This document shows, in pieces, positions 43,340-54,570 of a stretch of DNA of 64,000 nucleotides. This DNA comes from Paraburkholderia diazotrophica. Its GTDB lineage: Bacteria > Pseudomonadota > Gammaproteobacteria > Burkholderiales > Burkholderiaceae. Numbering within the stretch: the stretch's first letter is position 1; each line of letters starts with the position of its first letter. A program made the position numbers and the translations under genes. The notes under the pieces were generated by a model. The model made no database searches. It had not been told where the DNA came from and was given only the letters and a program-made list of their open reading frames with translations. The DNA is taken from assembly GCF_900108945.1 (NCBI RefSeq), contig NZ_FNYE01000014.1, forward strand, positions 62,001-126,000, written 5' to 3'.

Positions 43340-44287
43340 TCAGCGCGGCACGTTTTGCGCGCGCGAGCGGCGGCGCGTATGTCCCGCGCGTGCGGACATC
43401 GCCTCGTTCACCGCGTCGCGCATGCACTGCGCAACCAGTTCCGACGCATTCGTGCGCGAGGCGCGCGCCGGCCGCGCAATCACGAGCGGCTGGCGTATGG
43501 TCTCTTCGCGAATGGGCCGCTCGATGGCGCCCGTCGATGACGAAACCGGTTCGCTCTGCGTGATCAGCAGCGACACGCCGAGCCCATGCGCGACCATGCT
43601 GCGCACGAGTTCGAGCGATGTCGCCCGATAGCGCACCTCGGGCGCGAGCCCGCATTGCCAGAACGGCGCCATCAGAAATTCGCGGCTGTGCGGCAGATCG
43701 ATGAGGATCAGCGGCTCTTTCGCGAGCTCGTGCAGCGAAAGCTTGCCCGCCTTCTTCGCGAGCTTCGACGCGGCGGGCACGAGCGCGTAGGGCTTCAGTT
43801 CCGCGAGACACTCGCGCTCGATATCGGCGGGCAGCCCGACGTCGTACATCAGCGCAAGTTCGATGTGGCTGCTGCGCAATCCTTCTTCGAGCTGCACGAG
43901 GTCGCCTTCGACGAACCGTATCGACAGGTCCGGAAAGCGCGTGCGCGCAATGCGCAGCAGCGCGGGCAGATAGACGGGTGCAATCGTGCTGAACACGCCG
44001 ATCTGCACTTCCCCCGATGCCGCGTCGCCGCTGTCGTCGGCTTCGAACGATGCGGCGGCGTTCAGCAGTTGACGCGCTTCCGCGAGCTTGCGCACGCCGA
44101 AGCGCGTCAGCGTCATCTTCGCGCCCGTTTCGCGCGTGAACAGCGTGTCGTCGAACAGCGATTCGAGTTCGCGTATCGCGACGGAAATGGATGGCTGCGA
44201 GACGTTCAGCTGTTTCGCCGCGGCTGTCGTGCTGCCTGTTTCCGCCGTCGCCGTGAAATAGCGCAGAAGCCGCAACGAGACACGCAT
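43340..44287 (-). CDS. LysR-family transcriptional regulator
   Basis: 315 residues. N-terminal winged HTH ('AAAKQLNVSQPSISVAIRELESLFDDTLFTR'), in which the recognition helix SQPSISVAI is clear, then a two-lobe effector domain. Divergent from the CoA-transferase/acyl-CoA dehydrogenase pair with 99 bases between, so it likely controls that pair in response to an acid or CoA-ester intermediate. Confidence 0.93.
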   Translation of the reverse strand: MRVSLRLLRYFTATAETGSTTAAAKQLNVSQPSISVAIRELESLFDDTLFTRETGAKMTLTRFGVRKLAEARQLLNAAASFEADDSGDAASGEVQIGVFSTIAPVYLPALLRIARTRFPDLSIRFVEGDLVQLEEGLRSSHIELALMYDVGLPADIERECLAELKPYALVPAASKLAKKAGKLSLHELAKEPLILIDLPHSREFLMAPFWQCGLAPEVRYRATSLELVRSMVAHGLGVSLLITQSEPVSSSTGAIERPIREETIRQPLVIARPARASRTNASELVAQCMRDAVNEAMSARAGHTRRRSRAQNVPR

Positions 44288-44386
44288 CGGAAAATCCTAT
44301 AGGTGCTAGTTCAATTCGATATTTTACTTGATAGCCTGTGCGAGCCGAGAATCGACGCATCGAACCTCTGGTGAAAGGAGCCGTCG
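44288..44386. promoter_or_regulatory. LysR / CoA-transferase divergent promoter region
   Basis: A 99-base A/T-rich gap. ctataggtgctagttcaattcgatattttact contains dyad-like half-sites (ATAGG..., ...CGATAT) of T-N11-A type, the usual LysR site form. The exact operator is not resolved. Confidence 0.4.
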
Positions 44387-45637
44387 ATGTTCCGTTCGAA
44401 TCTGCCGCTCGGAGGGCTGCGCGTGATCGATTTCTCACGCGTGCTCGCTGGCCCCTATTGCACGGCGCTGCTCGGCGATCTGGGCGCCGATGTGATCAAG
44501 ATCGAGCCGCCCGCGGGCGACGACTATCGCGCTGTCGGCCCCTTCACCGAGGACGGCGAGAGCGGTCTGTTCGCCGCGATGAACCGCAACAAGGGAAGCA
44601 TCGTGCTCGATCTGAAGACGGATGCGGGACGTGAACTTGCGCGCGCGTTGTGCGCCCAGGCCGATGTCGTCGTCGAGAACTTCAGGCCGGGCGTAGCGGA
44701 CAAGCTCGGCATCGGTTATGCCGCGTTGAGCGATATCAATCCGTCGCTCGTGTATGCAAGCGTGTCGGGCTTCGGTCAAACGGGACCCGAATCGCATCGC
44801 CCCGCATACGACATCATCCTGCAAGCGATGTGCGGACTCATGGATGCAACGGGCTCGCCCGACGGGCCGCCGACGATGATCGGCGAATCGGTATCGGACG
44901 TCGTCAGCGGTCTCTTCGCGTCGTGGGGCGTGCTCGCGGCACTGCTCGCGCGCGAGCGGAACGGCAAAGGCACGCACGTCGACGTGTCGATGTTCGATGC
45001 GACGCTCGGCATGAGCGCGACGCTCGTCGCGCGTTATGCCGCAACGGGAATCGCACCGCGCCGGGTCGGCAATCGTCATCCGTCGTCGGCGCCGTTCGGT
45101 GTCTACCGTGCGGCGGACGGCTTCTATGTCGTCGCGGTGTTGAACAACCGCTTGTTCGACGCCTTCGCGCATGCCATCGACGCGCCGCATCTCGCGAGCG
45201 ATCCGCGCTTCGCCAGCGATGCGTCGCGCTGCATTCACGAAGCCGATCTGCGCGCGACGATCGAAGCGTGGTCGGCGTCGCGCACTGTAGACGAAGTCAA
45301 TCGCGCGCTCGGTGACGCGGGCATTCCCGTCGCGCCGATCCGCAATCTGCAGGAGGCGCTGGAAAGCGATCACGCGGCCCATCGCGCGCTGTTGACGCAA
45401 GTGCAGCGCGAAGGCAAACACGCGGTGCGCCTGCCTTCGCAGCCGGTGAAATTTTCCGCGTACGGGGTCAATCGCGTGTCGCCCGCGCCGGCACTTGGCG
45501 AGCATGCCGAAGCGCTGTTGCAGCAACTCGGCTACGACGCCGAGGACATCGCTTCGTTGCGCGAGCGCGGCGCGTTTGGCGCAGATGCATCGAAAGAGCC
45601 GAGCGCATTTCGCAACGAGGAGCGTAACCATGCATAA
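44387..45637 (+). CDS. CaiB/BaiF (class III) CoA-transferase
   Basis: Moves CoA between carboxylic acids. 416 residues. 'LPLGGLRVIDFSRVLAGPYC' and 'LLGDLGADVIKIEPPAGDDYR' are family signatures; 'ENFRPGVADKLGIGYAAL' and the region with the nucleophilic Asp ('MIGESVSDVVSG') follow. Overlaps the next gene by 8 bases. Probably activates the substrate that the acyl-CoA dehydrogenase then oxidises. Confidence 0.93.
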   Translation: MFRSNLPLGGLRVIDFSRVLAGPYCTALLGDLGADVIKIEPPAGDDYRAVGPFTEDGESGLFAAMNRNKGSIVLDLKTDAGRELARALCAQADVVVENFRPGVADKLGIGYAALSDINPSLVYASVSGFGQTGPESHRPAYDIILQAMCGLMDATGSPDGPPTMIGESVSDVVSGLFASWGVLAALLARERNGKGTHVDVSMFDATLGMSATLVARYAATGIAPRRVGNRHPSSAPFGVYRAADGFYVVAVLNNRLFDAFAHAIDAPHLASDPRFASDASRCIHEADLRATIEAWSASRTVDEVNRALGDAGIPVAPIRNLQEALESDHAAHRALLTQVQREGKHAVRLPSQPVKFSAYGVNRVSPAPALGEHAEALLQQLGYDAEDIASLRERGAFGADASKEPSAFRNEERNHA

Positions 45638-46769
45638 GCGCCTCGGTATCGACGATAGCGATCTGGAGATCGCCGATGCGATCTCGCGTTTCGCACAAGG
45701 CGAACTTGCGCCGCGTGCCGCGCAAGTCGATCGCGACGAGCTGTCGACTACGCGCTATGTCGCGCAACTCGCCGAACTCGGCGTGATGGGTATGAATCTG
45801 CCCGAACGTTGGGGCGGCGTGGATGCATCTGCGGTCGCGATCGTGCTGTCGCTCGTGGAGATCGCAAAGGCATGCGCATCGACGTCGTCGATGATCGGCG
45901 CGCACTATCTCGCGACTGACTCGATCCTGATCAGCGGCGACGATGCCTTGCGCGAGCGCTATCTGCCCGACGCGGCTTCGGGCCGCAAGCTCGGCGCATT
46001 CGCGTTGACGGAGCCGCGCGCCGGCTCGAATCCCGCCGACATGGCCACGCGCGCAATACGCGAGGGCGACGGCTATCGGATCACGGGCGTCAAGCACTTT
46101 ATCTCGAACGCGGACGCCGCAGGCTTTATCGTCGTGTATGCGAAGACGGATGCCGACGCGGGCACGCGTGGCATCAGCGCATTCGTGGTCGATCGGGAAA
46201 CGCCGGGCGTCGACGTTGCGCCTGCAGAAAAACTGATGGGCATACGCGGTGCACCGGCACATGAAGTGGCGCTCGATTGCCATGTGCCTGCTGCGAATCG
46301 ACTGGGCGCAGAGGGCAGCGGCTTTCGGACGGCGATGAAAGTGCTCGACAACAGCCGGCTCGATGTCGCTGCAACGAGCATCGGTATTGCAGAGGCGGCG
46401 CTGGCGCTTGCCGTCGAATGGCTGAAGACGCGGCACGTCGGCGGTGAGCCTTTATCACACAAGCAAGGCTTGCAATGGACGATCGCCGATATGAAGACGC
46501 GTCTCGAAGCCGCATGGCTGCTGACGTTGCAGGCGGCGGCAAAGCGCAGGGCGGGCGAGCCGTTCACGCAGCATGCGTCGATGGCGAAGCTCTACGCATC
46601 CGAGATGGCCGCGTTCGTCACCGACGCCGCGTTGCAATTGCATGGCGGCTATGGCTTCACGCGCGAGATGCCGCTGGAGCGGCTCGTGCGCGATGCACGC
46701 ATTCTGCGCATCTACGAGGGCTCGTCGGAGATACAGCGAACGGTGATTGCACGTTCGGTTTTGACGTGA
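45630..46769 (+). CDS. Acyl-CoA dehydrogenase
   Basis: FAD-dependent alpha,beta-dehydrogenation of an acyl-CoA. 379 residues. 'FALTEPRAGSNPADM' (FAD/acyl binding), 'ALQLHGGYGFTREMPLERLVRDARI' and 'IYEGSSEIQRTVIAR' are present, the last with the catalytic Glu region. The start MHKRLGIDD is chosen at the overlap with the CoA-transferase. The substrate chain is not readable; the pair may handle a short or branched carboxylic acid. Confidence 0.95.
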   Translation: MHKRLGIDDSDLEIADAISRFAQGELAPRAAQVDRDELSTTRYVAQLAELGVMGMNLPERWGGVDASAVAIVLSLVEIAKACASTSSMIGAHYLATDSILISGDDALRERYLPDAASGRKLGAFALTEPRAGSNPADMATRAIREGDGYRITGVKHFISNADAAGFIVVYAKTDADAGTRGISAFVVDRETPGVDVAPAEKLMGIRGAPAHEVALDCHVPAANRLGAEGSGFRTAMKVLDNSRLDVAATSIGIAEAALALAVEWLKTRHVGGEPLSHKQGLQWTIADMKTRLEAAWLLTLQAAAKRRAGEPFTQHASMAKLYASEMAAFVTDAALQLHGGYGFTREMPLERLVRDARILRIYEGSSEIQRTVIARSVLT

Positions 46770-46949
46770 ATGATTCGATGCACTGATTTAATTTGCTTAA
46801 ACGCAATAGAACTGAACGCGCCTTGTGTTGCGCGAATAATTGTCTATCCTGATTTGAAATGCGCGCATCGCGAAGCAGAGATCCGATGGCCATGCGTTGC
46901 TCTAAACATCGGCTGGAGCGCGGGATAATTTCTAACTCGTCAATCATCC

Positions 46950-49900
46950 ATGTGCCGCACGCGTTTGCCGCTTCATCTGTTGTGGCGCGCGGTTTCCTCG
47001 GCGCTCAGTTTCGTCTGCGCGCTGCGCTATGACGTCGCGTTTGCCGCATGCGATACCACGGCACCGGCGTCGGGCGAAACCGCGACGTGTAGCTCCGCGT
47101 CTCCGAACCCTTCGACGACGCCGGTCGTGGCTTTGCCCGGCAGTGTCAACGTAACGGTGAACGTGCAGGCTGGCGCCGAACTCGACGTCAGCACGGGCAA
47201 TGCTGTGCTTGTCCGCGATGCGAGCACGGTCACGAATCTCGGCACGCTGAACGTACTGGCCAACGACTTCGATGGCATCTCTGCTCAGGGCACGGGTGCA
47301 GGGCGCAATGTGCTCATCAATCGCGGCATGATCTCGACGATTAGCCCGCTATCGGAAGGCATGTTCAACAGCGCAGCCGCCGTGACGATGCTGAACGACA
47401 CGACGGGCGTCATCCGTACGGGTGGCAACAACGCCGTCGGCATGCACGACTTTCTGAGCCCTGGCGGCGGGACGCTGACCAACAACGGACAGGTATCGAC
47501 GGCAGGCGACGGCTCATACGGGATGGCCGCGCTCACGCACGACGACACGCTGACCAACAACGGCACGATCGCGACGAGTGGCCCGAACGCGCACGGCATC
47601 TTCGCGAACGGCGGCGCGGTGGGTTCGCCCGGCAACAACACGATCACGAACAGCGGCACGATCGCGGTATCCGGCGCGAATGCGCACGGTATTGTCTCGC
47701 TGGAGTCGGCGCCGGGTGTCATCACCAATCGAGGTTCGATCACGGCGAGCGGCGGGGGCGGCCTCGGTGCGTTCATCGTCGGCAGCGTGACGTTCAACAA
47801 CGAGGCGGGCGCCAGCGTGATCAGCCGACAGGCGAACGGCATCATCGCGAATGGCGGCGGCACGTTCACCAACGCGGGCACGATCGAGGCGCTGAGCGAC
47901 GGCATCACGCTCGGCGGCCCGGCGACCCTGACGAACACAGGGTCCATTGCGAGCACGGCGAGCGCGGCGATCCTGTCGCACGGCACGGGCGCGATAACGA
48001 TCGTCAACGCCGGCAGTCTCAGCGGCTTGCGAGCCGTCGGTACCGATGCGGGCAACGACGCATTCACGATGACAGCAGGCTCGACGACGGGCGCTGTCGA
48101 TCTCGGCGATGGCGACAATGCCGCGACGATCAGCGGTGGCGCGGTCGGCCAGGGCATCACGACGGGCAGCGGCGCGGATACATTCGCCTGGTCGGCCGGC
48201 ACGATCGCGGGTGCCGTGACGCTCGGCGCGGGCAACGACACCGCTACGCTGCAGGGCGTCGCCGACAGCAACCTCGCGAAGCTCATTTCGCTCGATGGCG
48301 GACTGGGCAATGACGCGTTGACGCTGTCGAACAGCCGGCTCGGCGGGTCGTCGCGATTCGTCGGCTGGGAGACCGTGAATCTCGCGAACGCCAGCCAGCT
48401 GACGCTCGACAAGAGCGGTCTCACGCTCGGCGACAGCGGCACGGCCACGGGCACGCTGAACATCGATTCGACGAGCACGCTGTTCGCAGGCGGGCTCGGT
48501 GATCCGCCCGTTTCGCCGGCGGTAGCGGGACAACTCGTCGCCGTCAACAATGCCGGTACGATCGACCTGACGAACGGCGGGTCGAGCACGAGCGATACGC
48601 TCGTGATCAACGGCAACTTTGCCGGCATGAACGGACGCCTGCTGTTGCAAAGCCTGCTGGGCAGCGACGGTTCGCCGGCAGACAGGCTCGTCATCTCTCA
48701 AGGCGCAGCGACGGGGAGCACGACGATCGGCGTGACGAACGTCGGCGGAGGCGGCGGCGCGACGAACGCGAATGGCATTTTGTTGGTTCAGGCGATCAAC
48801 GGCGGAACGACGGCCGCGAGCGCATTCACGTTGTCGTCGCCGCTGATGGCGGGCGCGTACGTCTACTATCTGTTCAAGGGCGGTGTCGATGCGGGTACCG
48901 CGGACAACTGGTATCTGCGATCCAGTCTTGCCGCGCCTGCGCCTTCGCCGACACCCGCACCTACGCCTACGCCTTCGCCTTCGCCGACTCCCACGCCGTC
49001 TCCTTCACCGCAGCCCGCACCAATGCCCGCCGTCGGGACGCCGCCGTTGCCGCCGCCACCACCGCCCGGCTCGCCGCCGACTCCGCTCTATCGGATGGAA
49101 GCCCCCGTCTATGCCGCCGTACCCGTGATCGCGCGAGCGCTCGGCGTCGAACAGATGGGCACTTTTCATGAACGGCAAGGCGCGCAGATGCTGTTGAACG
49201 AGACGGGCTGGCTGCCCGCGGCGTGGTTGCGCGTATGGGGCGAACATGCGGAAGTGACGAGCGGCGGCACAGTCGAGCCCGGGTTCAGCGGCACGATCGG
49301 CGGCGTGCAAGCGGGCCATGACGTGTACGCGGACGGCACGCCCAACGGCCATCGCAATCACTACGGCGTGTTCTTTTCTTTCGTGCGCGCGACGGGCGAC
49401 GTCAATGGTTTCGCACTGGGCTTTCACGATTTCGCCGCCGGGCATCTGTCGATCAATTCGACGGGAGCGGGCGCGTACTGGACGCATATCGGGCCGGGTG
49501 GCTGGTACACGGATGCCGTGATCGTCGGCAGTTCATTGTCCGTATCGCCGTCGTCGAACGAGGGCATTTCGGCATCGACGAACGGCTATGAAATCGGGGC
49601 TTCGATCGAAGGCGGCTTCCCGGTTCCGTTGACCGCGAGTCTGAGCGTCGAGCCGCAGATCCAGTTGATCGTGCAGCACGTTGGCCTCGACGATCTCAAC
49701 GACGGCGTATCGAACGTGTCGTTTCATGCAGCGAACAGCGTTGTCGGACGGATCGGCGCGCGCGTGCAAGGACAGGTCGAGCAGGGCGGCGCCGCGTTCC
49801 AGCCTTTCGCCACTGTGAACCTGTGGCGCAACTTCGGCGGCACCGATTACGCGACGCTGGGTCCGACGGCGCTTTCCGTCAGCGATGCGGCGACTGCGCT

Positions 49901-50036
49901 GCAATTCGATATCGGCGTGGTTGCGAAGGCAAGCAGGCGCGCGAGCGCATTCGCGAGGGTCGCGTACACGATGAATGTGAACGGATCACATCGGAGTGTC
50001 GTAGGCGGGAACGTGGGCGTGAGGTGGAGCTGGTGA
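46950..50036 (+). CDS. Type V autotransporter
   Basis: 1028 residues. N-terminal hydrophobic signal of about 33 residues. Passenger (35-650) of repeated beta-helix-like turns ('VTNLGTLNVL', 'LTNNGTIATSG', 'ITNSGTIAVSG', 'FTNAGTIEAL'). A Pro/Ser/Thr linker (about 665-715) precedes a C-terminal 12-strand beta barrel (from about 745, 'MEAPVYAAVPVIARALG') ending in VRWSW. The passenger has few Cys and no visible protease triad; an adhesin or surface protein is more likely than an enzyme. Monocistronic. Confidence 0.9.
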   Translation: MCRTRLPLHLLWRAVSSALSFVCALRYDVAFAACDTTAPASGETATCSSASPNPSTTPVVALPGSVNVTVNVQAGAELDVSTGNAVLVRDASTVTNLGTLNVLANDFDGISAQGTGAGRNVLINRGMISTISPLSEGMFNSAAAVTMLNDTTGVIRTGGNNAVGMHDFLSPGGGTLTNNGQVSTAGDGSYGMAALTHDDTLTNNGTIATSGPNAHGIFANGGAVGSPGNNTITNSGTIAVSGANAHGIVSLESAPGVITNRGSITASGGGGLGAFIVGSVTFNNEAGASVISRQANGIIANGGGTFTNAGTIEALSDGITLGGPATLTNTGSIASTASAAILSHGTGAITIVNAGSLSGLRAVGTDAGNDAFTMTAGSTTGAVDLGDGDNAATISGGAVGQGITTGSGADTFAWSAGTIAGAVTLGAGNDTATLQGVADSNLAKLISLDGGLGNDALTLSNSRLGGSSRFVGWETVNLANASQLTLDKSGLTLGDSGTATGTLNIDSTSTLFAGGLGDPPVSPAVAGQLVAVNNAGTIDLTNGGSSTSDTLVINGNFAGMNGRLLLQSLLGSDGSPADRLVISQGAATGSTTIGVTNVGGGGGATNANGILLVQAINGGTTAASAFTLSSPLMAGAYVYYLFKGGVDAGTADNWYLRSSLAAPAPSPTPAPTPTPSPSPTPTPSPSPQPAPMPAVGTPPLPPPPPPGSPPTPLYRMEAPVYAAVPVIARALGVEQMGTFHERQGAQMLLNETGWLPAAWLRVWGEHAEVTSGGTVEPGFSGTIGGVQAGHDVYADGTPNGHRNHYGVFFSFVRATGDVNGFALGFHDFAAGHLSINSTGAGAYWTHIGPGGWYTDAVIVGSSLSVSPSSNEGISASTNGYEIGASIEGGFPVPLTASLSVEPQIQLIVQHVGLDDLNDGVSNVSFHAANSVVGRIGARVQGQVEQGGAAFQPFATVNLWRNFGGTDYATLGPTALSVSDAATALQFDIGVVAKASRRASAFARVAYTMNVNGSHRSVVGGNVGVRWSW
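48933..49075 (+). repeat. Pro/Ser/Thr-rich coding repeat in the autotransporter linker
   Basis: ccgacaccc, gccttcgcc and similar 6-9 bp units encode PSPTPAPTP-type spacer ending in PPPPPP. It separates passenger from barrel and is a likely site of length change. Confidence 0.75.
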
Positions 50037-50081
50037 TTCGCGCTGGTGATCCGCTCCGGCAGAAAGATTCCGCGGAAAAGC

Positions 50082-50112
50082 AAAAAGCCCAGTCACGAGG
50101 ACTGGGCTTTTT
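50082..50112. terminator. Bidirectional terminator autotransporter / tRNA-Thr
   Basis: aaaaagcccagtc / gactgggcttttt with a 5-base loop; A and T tracts on both sides suit the convergent genes. Confidence 0.9.
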
Positions 50113-50124
50113 GTTTGAATCTGC

Positions 50125-50200
50125 TGGTGCCGGAAAGAGGAATCGAACCCCCGACCTTCGCATTACGAATGCGCTGCTCTACCGTCTGAGCTATTCCGGC
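50125..50200 (-). tRNA. tRNA-Thr (anticodon CGT)
   Basis: 76 nt including encoded CCA. Acceptor GCCGGAA / TTCCGGC, discriminator A, anticodon arm cgcat-tcgtaat-gcg (CGT), T arm gggggttcgattcctc. Confidence 0.97.
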
Positions 50201-50282
50201 GCCGTCGTTGCTTGCGTTTTGGACGTCAGCAACGAAGAAGGAAGATTATAGAGTGACGTTTATTAAGTTGGCAAGTGCTTTC

Positions 50283-51299
<1,017 letters not shown>

Positions 51300-51626
51300 T
51301 GCTGTACTCCGGAGAGGCTTGGGGAATACTTGGGATTTTAACCTTTCGATGTGCGGGTTCCGTGACTTTATGAACTGTCCGGATCTGACGGCGGTTAGCC
51401 GCCTGCTTTCGATCGGGTAAATCTGCGGAAGATCGACGGCGCGGCTTTTGCAAGCATGGCATGCCAAGACGCGCGTCGCGAACGGCTCATTGCCGGCTCA
51501 AATGTTGAAGCAGGTTAATGAAAAATCGAAGAAGGGGCGAGGCGTGCGCTGTCCCCGATAGAACCACCGCGTCGAACGGGCGAATCCAGGCCGGTTGGCG
51601 ACAGCAAACGCGGATAAGCGGACAAA

Positions 51627-51652
51627 AAAAGCCGGCACGTGTGCCGGCTTTT
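51627..51652 (-). terminator. Intrinsic terminator after pepN
   Basis: Palindromic stem aaaagccggcac / gtgccggctttt with further As on the plus strand (Ts on the minus strand), 25 bases after the pepN stop. Confidence 0.88.
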
Positions 51653-51677
51653 GACTGCCATCGATGGCTAATAAGAA

Positions 51678-54380
51678 TCAGGCCAAAGCTTTCTCGACGA
51701 TCTCGCGAACGTCGCGCGACTTCGCCTGAGCCGCTACCTTCTCCAGCGCCGCGCGCATCTGCTCGCGCAGTGCGGGCGTGAAGCGCCGCCACAGTTCCAG
51801 CGCACGCGCGAGACGGGCCGCGACCTGCGGATTGAGCGCGTCGAGTGCGATCACCTGCTCGGACCAGAACGTGTAGCCCGAGCCGTCTTCCGCGTGGAAC
51901 TGCGCGGGGTTCGCCGAGCAGAAGCTGAAGATCAGCGAGCGAGCGCGGTTCGGGTTCTTCAGGTTGAACGCGGGATGCATCATCAGCTTGCGCACGATGT
52001 CGATCACGGGCCGCCGTTTCGTGCCGCGCTGCATGGCTTGCAGCGCGAACCATTTGTCGATGACGAGCGGTTCGTTCTCGAAGCGGCGATAGAAGTCGTC
52101 GAGCGCATCCGCGGCGGCCGCGCCGCCGTTCGATGCCGCGACCGTCAGCAAAGCCGACAGCGCCGACGCGCGATCCGTCATGTTGTCCGCCGCGTCATAC
52201 TGCGCCTTCCCGAGACGCACGGCATCGGCGGGATCGTCGAGTTCGGCGAGATAGGCGAGCGCCAGATTTTTCAGCGCGCGATGGCCGGCCGCTTTCGGCG
52301 TGGGCTCATAGGTGCCCGGCGTCTGATGCCGTTCGTAGACGGCGAGCCAGTCGCCCTTGAGCGCCGATGCGAGGCGCTTTCGCACATACTGCCGCGCGCT
52401 ATGCACGGCAGCCGGGTTCGACTCGTCCATCTGCTCGGCGAGATACGCCTCCGACGGCAGCATCAGTGCGAGTTCGCGGAACGCCGGCGACAACGTCTCG
52501 TCGTTTAGCACGCGGCCGAACGCGGCGACGACGGTATCGTCGAGTTCGAGCGTCTTGCCTGTTGCCGCGCGCTCGGCGAGCGTCAGCAGCTCGCGCGTCG
52601 CGAGTCGCTGGCCGGCCTCCCAGCGGTTGAACGGATCGCTGTCATGCGCGAGCAGGAACGCGAGTTCATCGGCCGTGTAGTCGTATTCGACGACGACGGG
52701 CGCCGAGAAATTGCGCAGCAGCGACGGCAGCGGCTTTTCGGCGACATCGACGAACGTGAAGGTCTGCTCGGTCTCAGTGAATTCGAGCACGCGAGTAGAT
52801 TGCGGCGACGCCGATGCTTCGCCTTCGAGGCGCAGCGGCAAGTCCTGGCCGTCCGCGCCGATCAGGCCGATCGCGAACGGTATCAGCAGCGGACCTTTCT
52901 GCGTTTCGCGCGCGGCCGGCGACGCGTCGCCGAAGCCTTGCGTGAGCTTCACGGTGTAGCGTTTTTGCGCGGCGTCGTAGTGCGTTGCGACCGTGATGCG
53001 CGGCGTGCCCGCCTGGCTGTACCAGCGCTCGAACTGCGCGAGGTCGCGGCCATTCGCGTCGGCCATCGCGTGACGGAAGTCGTCGCATGTCACCGCGTGA
53101 CCGTCGTGGCGCTTGAAGTACAGATCCATCCCGCGCCGGAAGCCTTCGCGTCCGAACAGCGTCTGATACATCCGCACGACTTCCGAGCCTTTCTCATAGA
53201 CGGTCATCGTGTAGAAGTTGTTGATCTCGACGTAGCTTTCCGGGCGGACAGGATGGGCCATCGGGCCGGCATCTTCGGCGAACTGCATCTGACGCAGCAC
53301 GCGCACGTCTTCGATGCGCTTGGTCGCGCGCGCTGCCTGATCCTGGCCGGAGCTGCCGCCGCTTGCCATATCCGCGGAAAACTCCTGGTCGCGAAATACG
53401 GTCAGCCCTTCTTTCAGACTCAACTGAAACCAGTCGCGGCACGTGACGCGATTGCCCGTCCAGTTATGGAAGTATTCGTGACCGACGACGGCTTCGATAT
53501 TCGAAAAGTCCGTATCGGTCGCGGTTTCGGGATTGGCCAGCACGTACTTCGTGTTGAAGATATTGAGGCCCTTGTTTTCCATCGCGCCCATGTTGAAGTC
53601 GCTCACGGCGACGATCATGAAGCGGTCCAGATCGAGTTCGAGGCCGAAGCGCTCTTCGTCCCAGCGGATCGAGTGGATCAGCGAATCCATCGCGTGACGC
53701 GTCTTGTCGAGATCGTGCGCCTCGACCCACACCTGCAGCAGCTTTTCCTTGCCGGAATTCGTCTTCACGCGTTCTTCGAGCGCGACGAGCTTGCCCGCGA
53801 CGAGCGCGAACAGATAGCTCGGTTTCCTGAACGGGTCTTCCCAGCGCGCGAAGTGGCGGCCGTCGGGCAGATCGCCCTGTTCGAGCAGATTGCCGTTGGA
53901 CAGCAGCACCGGGTACGTGGCCTTGTCGGCGCGCATCGTCACCGTGTAGGTGGCCATCACGTCCGGGCGGTCGAGGAACCACGTGATGCGCCGGAAGCCT
54001 TCCGCTTCGCACTGCGTGAAGAAGTTGCCGCTCGATACATACAGGCCCGAGAGCGTCGTGTTCGCGGCGGGATTGCAGATGCCCGTCACCGTCAGCTCGA
54101 ACGAGTCGGGCACGTTGTCGACGGTCAGGCCGTGTTCGTGCGCGTGCACGCCTGCGTAAGGCTTGCCGTCGAGTGACGCCTCGACGAATTCCAGCTGCTC
54201 GCCGATCAGCTCGAGGTGCGTGGCGCGTACGGCATCGGGATTGCGACGGATGCGCATCGTATTCCTGACGACGGTGCGCTCGGGCACGAGATCGAATTCG
54301 AGTGCGACGGTATCGATGAGAAAGGCGGGCGGCGCGTAGTCGGCGCGGCGGATCACTTGAGGCGTTTCGGTATCGGCCAT
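51678..54380 (-). CDS. pepN: Aminopeptidase N
   Basis: Zinc M1 metallopeptidase for peptide turnover in the cytosol. 900 residues, normal length. 'GAMENKGLNIF' near residue 264 binds the peptide N-terminus; the zinc motif HExxH is in 'VVGHEYFHNWTGNRV' (near 297), with the third ligand Glu in 'LSLKEGLTVFRDQEF'. The start MADTETPQV is preferred. The upstream extension is not conserved. Confidence 0.97.
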   Translation of the reverse strand: MADTETPQVIRRADYAPPAFLIDTVALEFDLVPERTVVRNTMRIRRNPDAVRATHLELIGEQLEFVEASLDGKPYAGVHAHEHGLTVDNVPDSFELTVTGICNPAANTTLSGLYVSSGNFFTQCEAEGFRRITWFLDRPDVMATYTVTMRADKATYPVLLSNGNLLEQGDLPDGRHFARWEDPFRKPSYLFALVAGKLVALEERVKTNSGKEKLLQVWVEAHDLDKTRHAMDSLIHSIRWDEERFGLELDLDRFMIVAVSDFNMGAMENKGLNIFNTKYVLANPETATDTDFSNIEAVVGHEYFHNWTGNRVTCRDWFQLSLKEGLTVFRDQEFSADMASGGSSGQDQAARATKRIEDVRVLRQMQFAEDAGPMAHPVRPESYVEINNFYTMTVYEKGSEVVRMYQTLFGREGFRRGMDLYFKRHDGHAVTCDDFRHAMADANGRDLAQFERWYSQAGTPRITVATHYDAAQKRYTVKLTQGFGDASPAARETQKGPLLIPFAIGLIGADGQDLPLRLEGEASASPQSTRVLEFTETEQTFTFVDVAEKPLPSLLRNFSAPVVVEYDYTADELAFLLAHDSDPFNRWEAGQRLATRELLTLAERAATGKTLELDDTVVAAFGRVLNDETLSPAFRELALMLPSEAYLAEQMDESNPAAVHSARQYVRKRLASALKGDWLAVYERHQTPGTYEPTPKAAGHRALKNLALAYLAELDDPADAVRLGKAQYDAADNMTDRASALSALLTVAASNGGAAAADALDDFYRRFENEPLVIDKWFALQAMQRGTKRRPVIDIVRKLMMHPAFNLKNPNRARSLIFSFCSANPAQFHAEDGSGYTFWSEQVIALDALNPQVAARLARALELWRRFTPALREQMRAALEKVAAQAKSRDVREIVEKALA

Positions 54381-54570
54381 GGTGTCGTGACGGAAGAAAG
54401 CTCGAAGCCGGCGAGCGTCGTGCGCAGGCCGGGCGGGTCGGACCATTGTACAAAGCCTCGGCCGATCGTGCGGATCGTGCGGACAGAACTTTTTACCGGC
54501 CGTGTCGGTCAGCGTATTATCGGGCCGCTCGCGCGGCAGACGCGGGCGGACGATATCAACGAGGTAGACC